Below are positions 15,399 to 24,377 of a DNA stretch of 64,000 bases, piece by piece. The translations under genes were made by a program, and so were the position numbers. Below the pieces are notes generated by a model. That model ran no database searches. It saw only the letters and a list, made by a program, of their open reading frames with translations, and was not told where the DNA came from. The DNA lies in NCBI GenBank assembly GCA_017472965.1, contig JAFUNR010000003.1:1-64000 (forward strand), written 5' to 3'. Position 1 is the first letter of the stretch. Each line of letters begins with the position of its first letter. The stretch is from Oscillospiraceae bacterium. GTDB lineage: Bacteria > Bacillota > Clostridia > Oscillospirales > Ruminococcaceae.

Positions 15399-17159
15399 TT
15401 ATTCGGCGACCAGAGCGCAGAATTCGTCGATCTCGTCGGCGATGACCTGCAGGCCGGCGCGCCAGAAATCCTTGTCGGTCAGATCAATGCCGGCGATCAT
15501 GGCGCACTCCTCCACATCATTGACGCTGGTGGCGTGCAGCAGAGCCTTATAGGTGGGCACAAAGGCAGCGCCCTCCTGCTGGTACTTGGCGTACAGACCG
15601 CGGGCGAACAGACCGCCGAAGGCATACGGGAAGTTGTAGAAGCTCAGGCTGCCGCTGTAGTAATGACCCTTGCACAGCCACATATAGGGGTGCAGGCAGT
15701 CGTGATCCAGACCGTCGCCGTAGGCGGTTTTCTGGGCGGTGAGCATCAGCTCGCACATACGATCGGCAGACAGGAACTCGTTGGGGCGGTTCTCAAAGAC
15801 GGAGGCCTCGAACAGGAAGCGGGAGTAGATGTCGCAGATGATCTGGGTAGCATCCTGCAGCTGATTCTCGATCAGGGCCAGCTTTTCCTGCTTGTCGGTG
15901 GCCTCGGCGATGGCGGTGTTCATGACCACCACCTCGTTGAAGGTGGAAGCAGTCTCGGCAACAGGCATGGAGTAATCCTGATTCAGCACCGAGTGGCTGA
16001 ACACGCGGCTGTCATGGAAGGAGTGACCCAGCTCATGCGCCAGCGTGACCACATCGCCGAAAGCGCCGTCAAAGTTGGTGAGCACACGGCTCTGGCAGGC
16101 GGAGGGCACGCCGCAGTCGAAGGCGCCGCCCACCTTGCCGGCACGGGGATAGAAATCGATCCATGCTTCGTTGAAGGCGCGGGCCACCAGATCGTGCAGG
16201 TCGGTATCGAATTTGCCGAAGATGCCCAGCAGGTAATCACGGGCATCCTCCACGGTGTACTTCTTGTCGCTCTTACCCATGGGTGCGAACAGCTCGTACC
16301 AGGGCAGACCGCCCTCGTAGCCCAGAGCCTTGGCCTTGGCGCGCAGGTACTGCCAGAACTTGGGCAGATACTCCTGCATGGCGCCCAGCAGCGCATCCAG
16401 AGTCTCCTTCTTCATGCGGGCGGTGTACAGGGATTTGGCCAGCGGGGATTCGTAGCCGCGCAGCTCACACTCGTTGAGCACCTGCAGCTTGATGCTGTTC
16501 AGCGCAAAGGCAACGGAATCCTTGATCTTGTCGTAGCAGGCAAGCTCCGCCTCAAAGGCATCCTTGCGTACGGCGGGATCGGTATCGTAGGCCAGATTGC
16601 GTGCGGTGGAAAGATTGATCTTTTCGCCGCGGTAATCCACAGTGACGGTGGAGGTCAGGCTGCTCTGCAGATCATCCCATGCGGAAGCGCCGGAGATGTT
16701 CATGCGGGCAAAAAGCTCCTCCTCTTTTTCGCTGAGCAGATACTTGCTGTCACGGCGGATGTTGGTGAGCAGGTAGCGGTGGGCGGTCAGCTTTTCATCG
16801 GCGGCGATCTGCTCATCCAGATCCTCATAACCGGCGATGATGTGCGAAAGCTTTGCCTCTGCGGCAGCGGTGGCGCTCATCTTGGCCATCAGGCGGCCGG
16901 TCATGCTGGAGGCCTCGTTGTCGGTGGTGTTGCCGGAGTAGCGCAGCATGGCATAGATGTACAGCTTGCTGGTCAGCAGGCTCATCTTTTCGCTGCCGTC
17001 GATGTAGGCGCGCAGCAGCTCGCCGTGGGGCAGCTCTTCGGCTTTGGCGGCCAGCGCGTTGACAGCGGCGATGCACTCATCCAGCGCGGCGGTGTCGGCG
17101 GCCAGCGCCGGATCGTCAAAACCGGTGTACAGAATACTCAGATCCCATTTTTCATTCAT
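15399..17159 (-). CDS. pepF: M3 family oligoendopeptidase F
   Basis: A 586-residue cytosolic zinc endopeptidase that degrades short peptides. The zinc motif TLAHELGHSFHD with the downstream Glu (METASTFNE-type block, here VAETASTFNEVVV) is complete. The size and the N-terminal helical prolyl-endopeptidase-like region match PepF. The ATG at 17159 is preceded by AAAGGG. The cupin gene lies 81 bp upstream on the same strand, separated by a small GC-rich hairpin (17183-17200). It ends at a shared terminator. Confidence 0.94.
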   Translation of the reverse strand: MNEKWDLSILYTGFDDPALAADTAALDECIAAVNALAAKAEELPHGELLRAYIDGSEKMSLLTSKLYIYAMLRYSGNTTDNEASSMTGRLMAKMSATAAAEAKLSHIIAGYEDLDEQIAADEKLTAHRYLLTNIRRDSKYLLSEKEEELFARMNISGASAWDDLQSSLTSTVTVDYRGEKINLSTARNLAYDTDPAVRKDAFEAELACYDKIKDSVAFALNSIKLQVLNECELRGYESPLAKSLYTARMKKETLDALLGAMQEYLPKFWQYLRAKAKALGYEGGLPWYELFAPMGKSDKKYTVEDARDYLLGIFGKFDTDLHDLVARAFNEAWIDFYPRAGKVGGAFDCGVPSACQSRVLTNFDGAFGDVVTLAHELGHSFHDSRVFSHSVLNQDYSMPVAETASTFNEVVVMNTAIAEATDKQEKLALIENQLQDATQIICDIYSRFLFEASVFENRPNEFLSADRMCELMLTAQKTAYGDGLDHDCLHPYMWLCKGHYYSGSLSFYNFPYAFGGLFARGLYAKYQQEGAAFVPTYKALLHATSVNDVEECAMIAGIDLTDKDFWRAGLQVIADEIDEFCALVAE

Positions 17160-17240
17160 GATACTTTCCCTTTCTTTTCCTGCGCCGCATCGCTGCGGCG
17201 GTGTGTTTTTTGTCAGGAATACAGCATTCAGTGACGGCGG

Positions 17241-17585
17241 TCAGGCCATATTCAGCACCAGTGCCATGATCTCCAGCGGCTCGTCGTGGGGGTTATCCAG
17301 CCCATGGCTTTCGCCGCAGCGGATCAGGCACACATCGCCGGGGCCCACCTCGGTCAAAGTGTGGTCGTTATCCTCGAAAACGCCGTGGCCGGATAAAATG
17401 TAATACGGCTCGGTGTTGCCGATGTGCCGGTGATAGCCGATGCTGCTGCGGGGATTCACCACCACATGCGCATACAGCGTGCCATGGCCCATCAGCTCAT
17501 TTTTGGCAAGGATCTCGCGGATCTCGATGCTGCCCTTACCGCCCATCATGCCGGCAACGGTGCTGCAACTGGCTTTGCGGATCAT
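17241..17585 (-). CDS. Small single-domain cupin
   Basis: A 114-residue single cupin. Motif 1 is GYHRHIGNTEPYYILSG, with two His and a Glu as metal ligands, and motif 2 is GDVCLIRCGESHGLDN with a His. Such small cupins act as sugar-binding or isomerising enzymes or as ligand-binding proteins; the substrate is not evident. GGGAGG lies seven bases before the ATG. It has its own promoter (GTGACA-17-TATAGT) and is divergent from the esterase gene at 17872. Confidence 0.85.
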   Translation of the reverse strand: MIRKASCSTVAGMMGGKGSIEIREILAKNELMGHGTLYAHVVVNPRSSIGYHRHIGNTEPYYILSGHGVFEDNDHTLTEVGPGDVCLIRCGESHGLDNPHDEPLEIMALVLNMA

Positions 17586-17625
17586 TGTTTCGCCTCCCTT
17601 TTGTCAGGAATTCGTCATCATAGCT

Positions 17626-17654
17626 ACTATAGCACATTTTTCATCGTTTGTCAC
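17626..17654 (-). promoter_or_regulatory. Promoter of the cupin gene
   Basis: On the minus strand GTGACA (17649-17654) and TATAGT (17626-17631) are separated by 17 bp, with TGC forming an extended -10. Confidence 0.7.
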
Positions 17655-17820
17655 GGCAAATTTGCAGCAATCATCCGCAAGACCGGGTATCCGTTTGCGG
17701 TTATCTCCGGCGGAACGCTCCGCGCGGCTTTCCTCCGGACGCCCTTTGGAAAGAATGCGAACCAATACACGCAAAGAAACGCCATTTGGGGTGGTGAATT
17801 TAAAGAAACAGGAGTTTTTA

Positions 17821-17849
17821 TTGAAAAAAGCACTCATTCATGCTATACT
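17821..17849 (+). promoter_or_regulatory. Promoter of the SASA-type esterase gene
   Basis: TTGAAA (17821-17826) and TATACT (17844-17849) are 17 bp apart, with a TGC extended -10. The ribosome site and ATG follow at 17861-17872. The 166 bases between this and the cupin promoter hold no gene I can support. Confidence 0.82.
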
Positions 17850-17871
17850 GGGCAAAACAGGAGGTAGCAAT

Positions 17872-18741
17872 ATGCAACACCAAAAAGCAGCTGTTTTTAT
17901 CCTTTTGGGCCAGTCCAATGCAGTGGGGCACGGTCTTCCCATGCGGGAGGAAGATATTATAAAAGCACCGCTGAAAAATGTATTCGGGCTGAGCCGGAAC
18001 GAAAATCAATCCTTTGACAGCAAAGAACTCGTCTGGAGAGGCTATACAAGCTTTGGCATGAATCTTGCCGAAGAGCAGGATAATACCTATTCGGTTGCAA
18101 ACTGTCTGGCGGCTCTTTGGCAAAAACACATCGACGAGGGCAACAAAGCGAAGCTGCCCGACCTTTACATCATCCAGATCGCGATCGGCGCGCAGGGCGT
18201 TACCGAAGAATATATGTGGCATCCCGACCGGGAGAAAAAGCTGATCCCCGGCGTGCTGGGCACGGTGGATATTTCCCTCTTTCCGTTTTGCGAGCATATT
18301 TTCGGTTTGCTGGATGACAGCTTTGCAAAAATGGAGATGGAATACGGGATCATCGGTCTTCACTGGCGCGGCGGAGAAAACGATGTCACCGCAGCAGAGG
18401 ACTATTTGACGAAGCATCTCGAAAACATTTACACCCGTTTGTTTGATTCGTTCAACCGCCTTCTGCATACACCGCCCATTGTGCTGCATAAAATCGTATG
18501 CCCCGACCGTATGAACGATATGGACCCGACGGGGCAATATCTGGCAAAGATGAATTATATCAACAGCGTTTTCGACGCCTTGCAGGACCGGTATGCGAAT
18601 GTTTCGGTTTTCGATGTACGCAATGCGCCGCAGTATGTTCCGAACATTCGCGGCAACGGTCTGTTTATTGAGGATGCGGTCCATTTTACACCCGAAGTAA
18701 ACCGATGGGTGGCAAGCTGTATTATGGAAGCCTGCGAGTGA
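17872..18741 (+). CDS. SASA-type SGNH carbohydrate acetylesterase
   Basis: A 289-residue hydrolase of the sialate-O-acetylesterase (SASA, former DUF303) type. The nucleophile block is ILLGQSNAVGHG, the oxyanion block is LHWRGGEND, and the Asp-His pair is DAVHFTPE near the end. No signal peptide is seen, so it would deacetylate sugars inside the cell. AGGAGG precedes the ATG at 17872; the open frame extends far upstream through promoter sequence and is not coding there. The gene is somewhat less GC-rich than its neighbours. It is followed by a terminator and a sugar-isomerase-like gene with a similar promoter. Confidence 0.83.
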   Translation: MQHQKAAVFILLGQSNAVGHGLPMREEDIIKAPLKNVFGLSRNENQSFDSKELVWRGYTSFGMNLAEEQDNTYSVANCLAALWQKHIDEGNKAKLPDLYIIQIAIGAQGVTEEYMWHPDREKKLIPGVLGTVDISLFPFCEHIFGLLDDSFAKMEMEYGIIGLHWRGGENDVTAAEDYLTKHLENIYTRLFDSFNRLLHTPPIVLHKIVCPDRMNDMDPTGQYLAKMNYINSVFDALQDRYANVSVFDVRNAPQYVPNIRGNGLFIEDAVHFTPEVNRWVASCIMEACE

Positions 18742-18761
18742 TCTGTTTGGATATTTAAGGC

Positions 18762-18810
18762 AAAAACTCCGAAGCCCACAGCGGTTTCAGAGTTTTCCTG
18801 CTTTTTTCTC
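18762..18810 (+). terminator. Probable terminator after the SASA-type gene
   Basis: An imperfect stem (AAAACTC against GAGTTTT, with further inner pairing) is followed by a CTTTTTT tract. Confidence 0.55.
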
Positions 18811-18840
18811 GCGGAATTCAAAAAACAATGCGCTGTCCGG

Positions 18841-18869
18841 TGGAAAAATCTTTCATTGTGTGCTATAGT
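18841..18869 (+). promoter_or_regulatory. Promoter of the sugar isomerase-like gene
   Basis: TGGAAA (18841-18846) and TATAGT (18864-18869) have 17-bp spacing and a TGC extended -10. The spacer resembles that of the promoter at 17821, including a TCATT element. Confidence 0.65.
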
Positions 18870-18930
18870 TGATTCGGCATACAATATGTTTGGAAATGCT
18901 GCACACCGGATCAGGGAGGCTTGATTTACT

Positions 18931-19824
18931 ATGCAAAGCGGCGGTCATGTAAAAACAGGTATGAGCTTCAGTCCGTATGAAAGCACCTACGGGCGGTACG
19001 GCGCCGCCAAGTTTTCCGTGCTCCGACAGCACGGCTACAACGCGGCGGACTACGATCTTTGCGACACCGATACCGAGCTGTATCATCTGGATGAAACGGC
19101 TCTGGAGCGGAAGATGAGCGCCGAGAAGGCCGCCGCACAGGCCGCCGGCATCGAGATCTCTCAGACTCACGGGCCGTGGCGCTGGCCGCCGCAGGATTCC
19201 ACGGCGCAGGATCGCGCCGAGCGCATGGAGAAAATGAAAAAGTCGGTCGTCATCACGGCGCTGCTCGGCTGCCGGCATCTGGTGATCCACCCCATCATGC
19301 CGTACGGCATCGAGGATCTGGAGCTCCACAGGGAAAAAGAGACCCGGGAGCTGAACCTTGCGTTTTTCGGCGAGCTCGTTGCCTTTGCAAAGCAATACGG
19401 CGTTATCATCTGTCTGGAAAATATGCCGATGGTCAATTTCTCGCTCGCCACGCCGGAGCAGATCTTAAGCTTTGTGCAGGAGATCGGCGATGAGCATCTG
19501 CAGATCTGCTTTGATACCGGCCATGTCGCCGTATTTCCTGGACTTTCCGTGGGTGATGAGATCCGCCGGCTGGGCGATTTCATCAAGGTTTTTCATATCC
19601 ATGACAACAACGGCGACCGGGATGCGCATCTGTACCCCACAAAAGGCATCATCGATTGGGCCGGCTTTGCCGCCGCCGTTCATGAGACCGGCTTTGACGG
19701 CGTGCTTTCGCTGGAAACCGCACCGTCGGGCGAATATGACGATGCCCGCTTTGAGCAGGAAAGCATAGAGCTGAACAAACTGTTCCGCAGCCTTGCCGAA
19801 AGCCGCAGCGGCAATATTCTGTAA
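18931..19824 (+). CDS. Sugar phosphate isomerase/epimerase-like TIM barrel
   Basis: A 297-residue xylose-isomerase-like (AP endonuclease family 2) barrel. Metal-ligand positions of the superfamily are visible: Glu in CLENMPM, Asp-His in CFDTGHVAV, His in FHIHDNNGDRDAH and a final Glu in LSLETAPSG. Members epimerise or isomerise free or phosphorylated sugars, or act as inosose or 2-keto-sugar enzymes; the substrate is not known. GGGAGG lies 11 bases before the ATG at 18931. It follows an esterase and precedes another esterase by 41 bp, which supports a role in handling a modified sugar. Confidence 0.85.
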   Translation: MQSGGHVKTGMSFSPYESTYGRYGAAKFSVLRQHGYNAADYDLCDTDTELYHLDETALERKMSAEKAAAQAAGIEISQTHGPWRWPPQDSTAQDRAERMEKMKKSVVITALLGCRHLVIHPIMPYGIEDLELHREKETRELNLAFFGELVAFAKQYGVIICLENMPMVNFSLATPEQILSFVQEIGDEHLQICFDTGHVAVFPGLSVGDEIRRLGDFIKVFHIHDNNGDRDAHLYPTKGIIDWAGFAAAVHETGFDGVLSLETAPSGEYDDARFEQESIELNKLFRSLAESRSGNIL

Positions 19825-19865
19825 TACATTCACAGACATCCTGTTGAAAGGCGGTGCAAACTGTT

Positions 19866-21062
19866 ATGATCTCTTTTGAAAAAATCCTGAACACCACCCC
19901 GCGCACGGAGTATTTCCCCGCATACAACGCCTGCGGCGAATATCAGGGATATCGGTTTGACGGCATCGAAGCATTGGCCTATGACGGTGCCGACTACCGG
20001 GGCGAACACACAAAAATTTTCGCGCACATCGGCTTCCCCGAAAATGCCGCAGAGCCGGTTCCTGCCGTTGTGCTTGTGCACGGCGGCGGCGGACACCCCG
20101 AGGATCTGTGGATCAGGAAATGGAACGAAAAGGGCTATGCGGCCATCTCGATGGATACCACCGGATATTTTCCCGTTTCCCCGTCACCGTACCTGCGCGA
20201 GGGCTTTGCGGAAGGTCTGGACCGCCGCCTTTGTGCCCCCTTCGCGCAAGAGGGCTATACCGTCACACCGAATAACAGCTCCATGTCGGATGCCGATCTT
20301 CCCCTTGAGGAGCAGTGGATGTACCATGCTGTTTCTGCAGTCATTCTGGCGCACAATATCCTGCGCAGCGACAGCCGGATCGATGCCGGAAAAATCGGCA
20401 TCTGCGGCATCTCGTGGGGCGGTGTGATCACCTCCATCGCCATCGGTCACGATCCCCGGTTCGCCTTTGCCGTACCGATCTACGGCTCGGGCTATCTGGG
20501 CTGCGGTCACTCCGACCTTGACTATCTGTTCAAGCGGCCCGGTGTACAGAAATGGTTCGCCGAAAAGAGGTTCGATCGGGTGAATATGCCAGTGCTGTGG
20601 CTGTGCTGGAACGATGACTGCTGCTTTTCCGTCAACTCCAATTCCATGTCCTACCTTGCCACGCGGGAAAACAACCGCAGCACCTGCCTTTCCATGCTGC
20701 ACGATATGCACCACTCCCACTGGCACGGCTACACTCCGCAGGAGAGCTACTGGTTTGCCGACACCGTCCTGCAGGGCAGGCCGGTCCCGGCACTGAAAGC
20801 GGAATATACCGACGGTCAGGTACATTACGCCTGCGATGCTCCCATCCGCTCGGCAAGGCTCTTTTACATCACCGGAAAAATGCGTTATATCACGCGGGAA
20901 AAATACGGCATGACAAACTCCTATATGGAGGCCGACTGGCAGATCATGGCGCTTGATCCCGCAAGAAATACCGCTGCTTTGCCGGAAAACGCCGTGGGCA
21001 AATATGTGGAATTCACGCTGGAAAACGGCATTGTGCTGACTACCCCTTACACGGAATTTTAA
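19866..21062 (+). CDS. Alpha/beta-hydrolase esterase, acetylxylan-esterase-like
   Basis: A 398-residue hydrolase with an N-terminal beta-rich extension and an alpha/beta-hydrolase core. The oxyanion block is LVHGGGGHPED and the nucleophile elbow GICGISWGGV. A candidate acid lies in CWNDDCCFS and the His in HDMHHSHWHG. The unusually His-rich block near residue 280 is distinctive. No signal peptide is present. An in-frame GTG at 19854 is possible, but the ATG at 19866 is better placed after AAAGGCGG. It is 41 bp after the isomerase-like gene and likely in the same transcript. It probably removes acyl groups from an imported sugar. Confidence 0.8.
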   Translation: MISFEKILNTTPRTEYFPAYNACGEYQGYRFDGIEALAYDGADYRGEHTKIFAHIGFPENAAEPVPAVVLVHGGGGHPEDLWIRKWNEKGYAAISMDTTGYFPVSPSPYLREGFAEGLDRRLCAPFAQEGYTVTPNNSSMSDADLPLEEQWMYHAVSAVILAHNILRSDSRIDAGKIGICGISWGGVITSIAIGHDPRFAFAVPIYGSGYLGCGHSDLDYLFKRPGVQKWFAEKRFDRVNMPVLWLCWNDDCCFSVNSNSMSYLATRENNRSTCLSMLHDMHHSHWHGYTPQESYWFADTVLQGRPVPALKAEYTDGQVHYACDAPIRSARLFYITGKMRYITREKYGMTNSYMEADWQIMALDPARNTAALPENAVGKYVEFTLENGIVLTTPYTEF

Positions 21063-21131
21063 AAGAACGCAGCCCTGCGCCGTATGCCGCACAGCCGGAA
21101 ACATCCCGAAACCCTCTGACCTTTTACACAC

Positions 21132-21185
21132 AAAAAGCTGCCGCAAAACGCCTGCAACGGCGTTCTGCGGCAGCTCTTTTTCTTT
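21132..21185. terminator. Strong bidirectional terminator
   Basis: A long GC-rich stem (AAGCTGCCGC and ACGCC against GGCGT and GCGGCAGCTT-like arms) is flanked by A- and T-runs. It lies between convergent genes ending at 21062 and 21198. Confidence 0.85.
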
Positions 21186-21197
21186 TGGCAGGGCAGC

Positions 21198-21998
21198 TTA
21201 CTTTGCCGCGCCGAAAAAGTGCAGTATGTTCATATCCTCGATCATCCTGCTGCCGTGCGCGCCGGAGCCGCCGGCGGTCAGGTGCTGGCCGTGGTCGGGA
21301 GAATAGGTCAGCAGCACACGCTCATCGGGCCATGTGCTGCGCACGGTATCGGCGATGCGGGCAAAATTCTCCGCCTCCAGCGCAACAGCGTTCAGGCCCT
21401 CCTTGGATTCGGGGCCGTAGGCATGGGCGGCATTATCATAATCAAAGGTGTGGATGCTGAGGAAATCATACTCACCGCTTTGAATGACCTCGATCGCCTT
21501 TTCCGTCACCTCCATGGCATTGGCACACTCAAAATAAGGCAGGCTGCGCCCCGCAAAGATATGCAGGAAGGTGGAATCCGCCTGCGCAATGATCACCGGC
21601 CTGCGCCCTGCTGCCAGCAGCACATCAAACAGCGTGCTGCATTCCAGTCTGGGACGCACATAGGTCTGAATCCCATGACCTTCGGGATCCAGCCCCGTAT
21701 ACATGGAGGCATGCGCCACCGGGGTCACGGATTCCACCGTACTGACAAAAGGCAGCGCCAGCGTGGTGTTGGCATACACCGGCGCCAGCAGATGGGTATA
21801 CTTCTGCCAGATATACTGACCCACCGCATCGGCATGATAGGCCACCACGCGGTCAGCCTTACCGCCCAGCCTCTGCTTCAGGATATTCACAGCCCACGGC
21901 ACCGACGGAGCATATTCCTCCGGCAAAGGCAGCTCCATGCATTCCGCTACCGTGGCAGCAAAATGCTTCAGCGCATATCGGTTGAAATGATCTGCCAT
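21198..21998 (-). CDS. Alkaline-phosphatase-superfamily phosphodiesterase/phosphatase
   Basis: A 266-residue protein of the type I phosphodiesterase/nucleotide pyrophosphatase class. Probable metal-binding blocks are YHADAVGQYI (Asp), STVESVTPVAHASMYTG (Thr/Ser nucleophile region), HTFDYDNAAHAYGP (Asp and His) and YSPDHGQH (Asp-His). It is shorter than typical (about 400 aa) and lacks a signal peptide. It is transcribed alone, divergently from the glycyl radical enzyme operon, from a near-consensus promoter. It may act on a phosphorylated or phosphonated metabolite, which is a guess. Confidence 0.78.
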   Translation of the reverse strand: MADHFNRYALKHFAATVAECMELPLPEEYAPSVPWAVNILKQRLGGKADRVVAYHADAVGQYIWQKYTHLLAPVYANTTLALPFVSTVESVTPVAHASMYTGLDPEGHGIQTYVRPRLECSTLFDVLLAAGRRPVIIAQADSTFLHIFAGRSLPYFECANAMEVTEKAIEVIQSGEYDFLSIHTFDYDNAAHAYGPESKEGLNAVALEAENFARIADTVRSTWPDERVLLTYSPDHGQHLTAGGSGAHGSRMIEDMNILHFFGAAK

Positions 21999-22071
21999 CG
22001 TTTTCTCTCCTCCCGTTTATCCTTTTTCCGTGCAGCTCTTTCTGTGTCCAAGACAGAACACTCTGTAATTC

Positions 22072-22100
22072 AATATACCCCTGCAAAAAAAATCTGTCAA
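22072..22100 (-). promoter_or_regulatory. Promoter of the phosphodiesterase gene
   Basis: On the minus strand TTGACA (22095-22100) and TATATT (22072-22077) are 17 bp apart. Confidence 0.82.
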
Positions 22101-22114
22101 GCCGCAATCTGCGA

Positions 22115-22143
22115 TTGCATTCCCTGCGCCGGCATGTTATACT
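22115..22143 (+). promoter_or_regulatory. Promoter of the glycyl radical enzyme operon
   Basis: TTGCAT (22115-22120) and TATACT (22138-22143) are 17 bp apart, with a TGT extended -10. It is back to back with the minus-strand promoter 14 bp away, so both polymerases share one regulatory region. Confidence 0.78.
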
Positions 22144-22192
22144 CCAGTTAAAGAGCTCACCCCAAACACTTTCACGCGAAAGGAGCTTTGCC

Positions 22193-24352
22193 ATGATCAG
22201 CAAGCGCATTGAGGAACTGGCCGCTCTTACCGTTGAGCGCGGCAAAAATGCCCCCTCCTCCACCTTTTTTCAGGAGCTGCACGATGCAGCGCTGGGACTG
22301 TACGCCGAATGTCCCCGGTGGGAAAAGATCGCCCGCTCCATGGCACAGGCCATCGCCGGTATGCCGGTATATATTTATCCGGAGGACACCATCGGCGGGC
22401 GCACCTACCAGAACAGAACCCTGCCGCCGCAGACCATCGCCCCCGATCTGGACTGCGACACCCCCGCACGGCAGGAGTTTCTGGCGCAGTACCCCGAAGC
22501 GGAGCTGCTCTTTCGGGATTATCTCATCACCGGCACAGCCAAGGGCCACATCATCTGGGATTTCTCCCGCATCCTGACACTGGGCATCACCGGTCTGCGC
22601 GCCCGCTATGAAGAAGCGCTCGCCGCCGCCCGGGATGAGGAGGCGCAGCAATTCTACAGCGGCGTGCTGATCCTGCTGGATGCCGTGCTCGCTTTCAATG
22701 ACAAGCACATCGAAGCCTATCGCGCCGCCGGCAGGCAGGAGCTTGCCGACCGCATGGCAAAGGTGCCGCGTTACCCCGCCGAGACCTTCCGCGAAGCGGT
22801 GCAGGCCTTCCATATGCAGCATTTGTGCGTCATGGCGGAAAACCCCTACGGCGGCAACGGCCCCGGACGGCTGGATTATTATCTGTGGCCGTATCTGGAG
22901 CGGGATCTTGCCGCAGGGCGCTGCACGCTGGAAGAAGCCAAAGAGATCATCGATGAGCTCTTTCTGCGCTTCGACGAGCGGCTTTACGGCATGGACGGCT
23001 GGGTGGAAGCCGTTGTGATCGGCGGCAGCCACCCCAACGGCGGCAGCGCCGTCAATCCGCTGAGCTACATCATGCTGGATTCCATCATGGATCTGGATAT
23101 TCTGCACCCCTCCATCTATGTCCGTCTGCCCAAGGCGCCGCCCGCCGAGCTGGTAAGCGCCTGCGCCCGGTATGTGCTTTCCGGCAACAACCGCGCCCAG
23201 ATCCTCTCCGATGAGGCCATCATGGGTGCGCTGGTACGCCGCGGCATCTCCACCCGGGATGCAGCCGACTATGTGTGCGGCGGCTGCATGGAGGTCGGTC
23301 TGCAGGGCATGAGCTCGGATTATCTGTACATCGGCTGGCACAACCCGCCCAAAATGCTGGAGCTGATGCTCACCGGCGGCGAATGCCTGCTCACCGGCAA
23401 AAAGAACCCCGCTTTCCACGCAGACAAAAGCCTGACCGGCTACGCGGATTTTGAAAGCTTCTACGCCGATTTCATCGCTGAAGCCACCCGCATCACCCGC
23501 ATCTATCTCGCCGAGCAGGATATCGGCAGCAAGTGGGCGCAGCTGGCGCGGCCTTCCTACCTGATCTCCTCCATGATCGACGACTGTCTGGAACGCGGGC
23601 GCAATATGCACGGCGGCGGCGCACGCTACCACGATTACGGCGGCACTCCGCTGGGTCTGCCCAATGTGGCGGACGGTCTGTATGCGGTCAAACGGGCGGT
23701 GTTCGAGGATAAGCTCTGCACTGCCGAAGAGCTGCTGGCAGCACTGAAGGCGGATTTCAAGGGCTATGAGCGGTTGCAGGCACAGCTGAAGCGGCTGCCG
23801 AAATACGGTGTGAACGACCCGGATGCCGATGCCATGGCGCGGCGTGTGGCATCGGATTTTGCCGATATCTACGAGGGCTATACCACCCGCTGGGGCGGCA
23901 AGGGCAAGCTGGTCATCCTGACCTTCACCTTTGCCCCGCCCGCAGCCTCCGTGCTGGGCGCGACAGCGGACGGCGGCAACGTCCACCGGCTGGTGGCGCA
24001 TGGCGTGACGCCCCATTCCTCCGCCATGACCGAGGGCATCACGGCGGCCATTCTTTCGGCCGGCTGCATGCCGTTTGAAAAATTCGCGGGCGGCGCTTCC
24101 ACCATGTGGGATTTTGATCCCGCATGGGCCACCGAACCCATCGTGGAGGCAGTGCTGCGCACCTTTATCGAAAACGGCGGACAGATCTTCCAGGGTGATG
24201 TCACCCCGCTGGAGGAGCTTCTCGATGCACAGCAGCATCCGGAGGAGCACGCAAATCTTGTGGTGCGTGTGGGCGGCTATTCCGCCCGTTTTGTCAATCT
24301 CTCCCCCGAACTGCAGGAAAATGTCATCTGCCGCATCCGTCACAATCACTGA
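22193..24352 (+). CDS. Non-PFL glycyl radical enzyme (dehydratase/lyase type)
   Basis: A 719-residue glycyl radical enzyme. The C-terminal radical loop is VVRVGGYSARF (Gly695). The active-site thiyl block is CGGCMEVGLQG, with Cys365 and Glu367 in the C-x-E pattern shared by glycerol/diol dehydratases, choline lyase and related enzymes. Pyruvate formate-lyase instead has adjacent Cys-Cys. The enzyme is therefore more likely a radical dehydratase or C-X lyase than a formate-lyase. It is 60-130 residues shorter than characterised members (780-850). GGAG precedes the ATG at 22193. Its activase starts 25 bp downstream and a glycosidase-like gene follows, so the substrate may be sugar-derived; that last point is inference. 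Confidence 0.9.
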   Translation: MISKRIEELAALTVERGKNAPSSTFFQELHDAALGLYAECPRWEKIARSMAQAIAGMPVYIYPEDTIGGRTYQNRTLPPQTIAPDLDCDTPARQEFLAQYPEAELLFRDYLITGTAKGHIIWDFSRILTLGITGLRARYEEALAAARDEEAQQFYSGVLILLDAVLAFNDKHIEAYRAAGRQELADRMAKVPRYPAETFREAVQAFHMQHLCVMAENPYGGNGPGRLDYYLWPYLERDLAAGRCTLEEAKEIIDELFLRFDERLYGMDGWVEAVVIGGSHPNGGSAVNPLSYIMLDSIMDLDILHPSIYVRLPKAPPAELVSACARYVLSGNNRAQILSDEAIMGALVRRGISTRDAADYVCGGCMEVGLQGMSSDYLYIGWHNPPKMLELMLTGGECLLTGKKNPAFHADKSLTGYADFESFYADFIAEATRITRIYLAEQDIGSKWAQLARPSYLISSMIDDCLERGRNMHGGGARYHDYGGTPLGLPNVADGLYAVKRAVFEDKLCTAEELLAALKADFKGYERLQAQLKRLPKYGVNDPDADAMARRVASDFADIYEGYTTRWGGKGKLVILTFTFAPPAASVLGATADGGNVHRLVAHGVTPHSSAMTEGITAAILSAGCMPFEKFAGGASTMWDFDPAWATEPIVEAVLRTFIENGGQIFQGDVTPLEELLDAQQHPEEHANLVVRVGGYSARFVNLSPELQENVICRIRHNH

Positions 24353-24377
24353 TCACGCAAAATTACGGAGTGTACGC

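Noticed and set aside
17183-17200. GC-rich hairpin between the cupin and pepF genes as a terminator
   Set aside because: Its T-run is on the plus strand, where no gene reads toward it. On the minus strand it lacks a T-run and lies inside the presumed transcript.
17604-17837. A 77-codon open frame on the minus strand between the cupin and esterase promoters
   Set aside because: No ribosome binding site precedes its ATG, it overlaps two promoters, and the peptide shows no recognisable domain.
22193-24352. Pyruvate formate-lyase as the identity of the glycyl radical enzyme
   Set aside because: The active site has a single Cys followed by x-Glu rather than adjacent Cys-Cys, and the activase has ferredoxin inserts absent from PFL activase.
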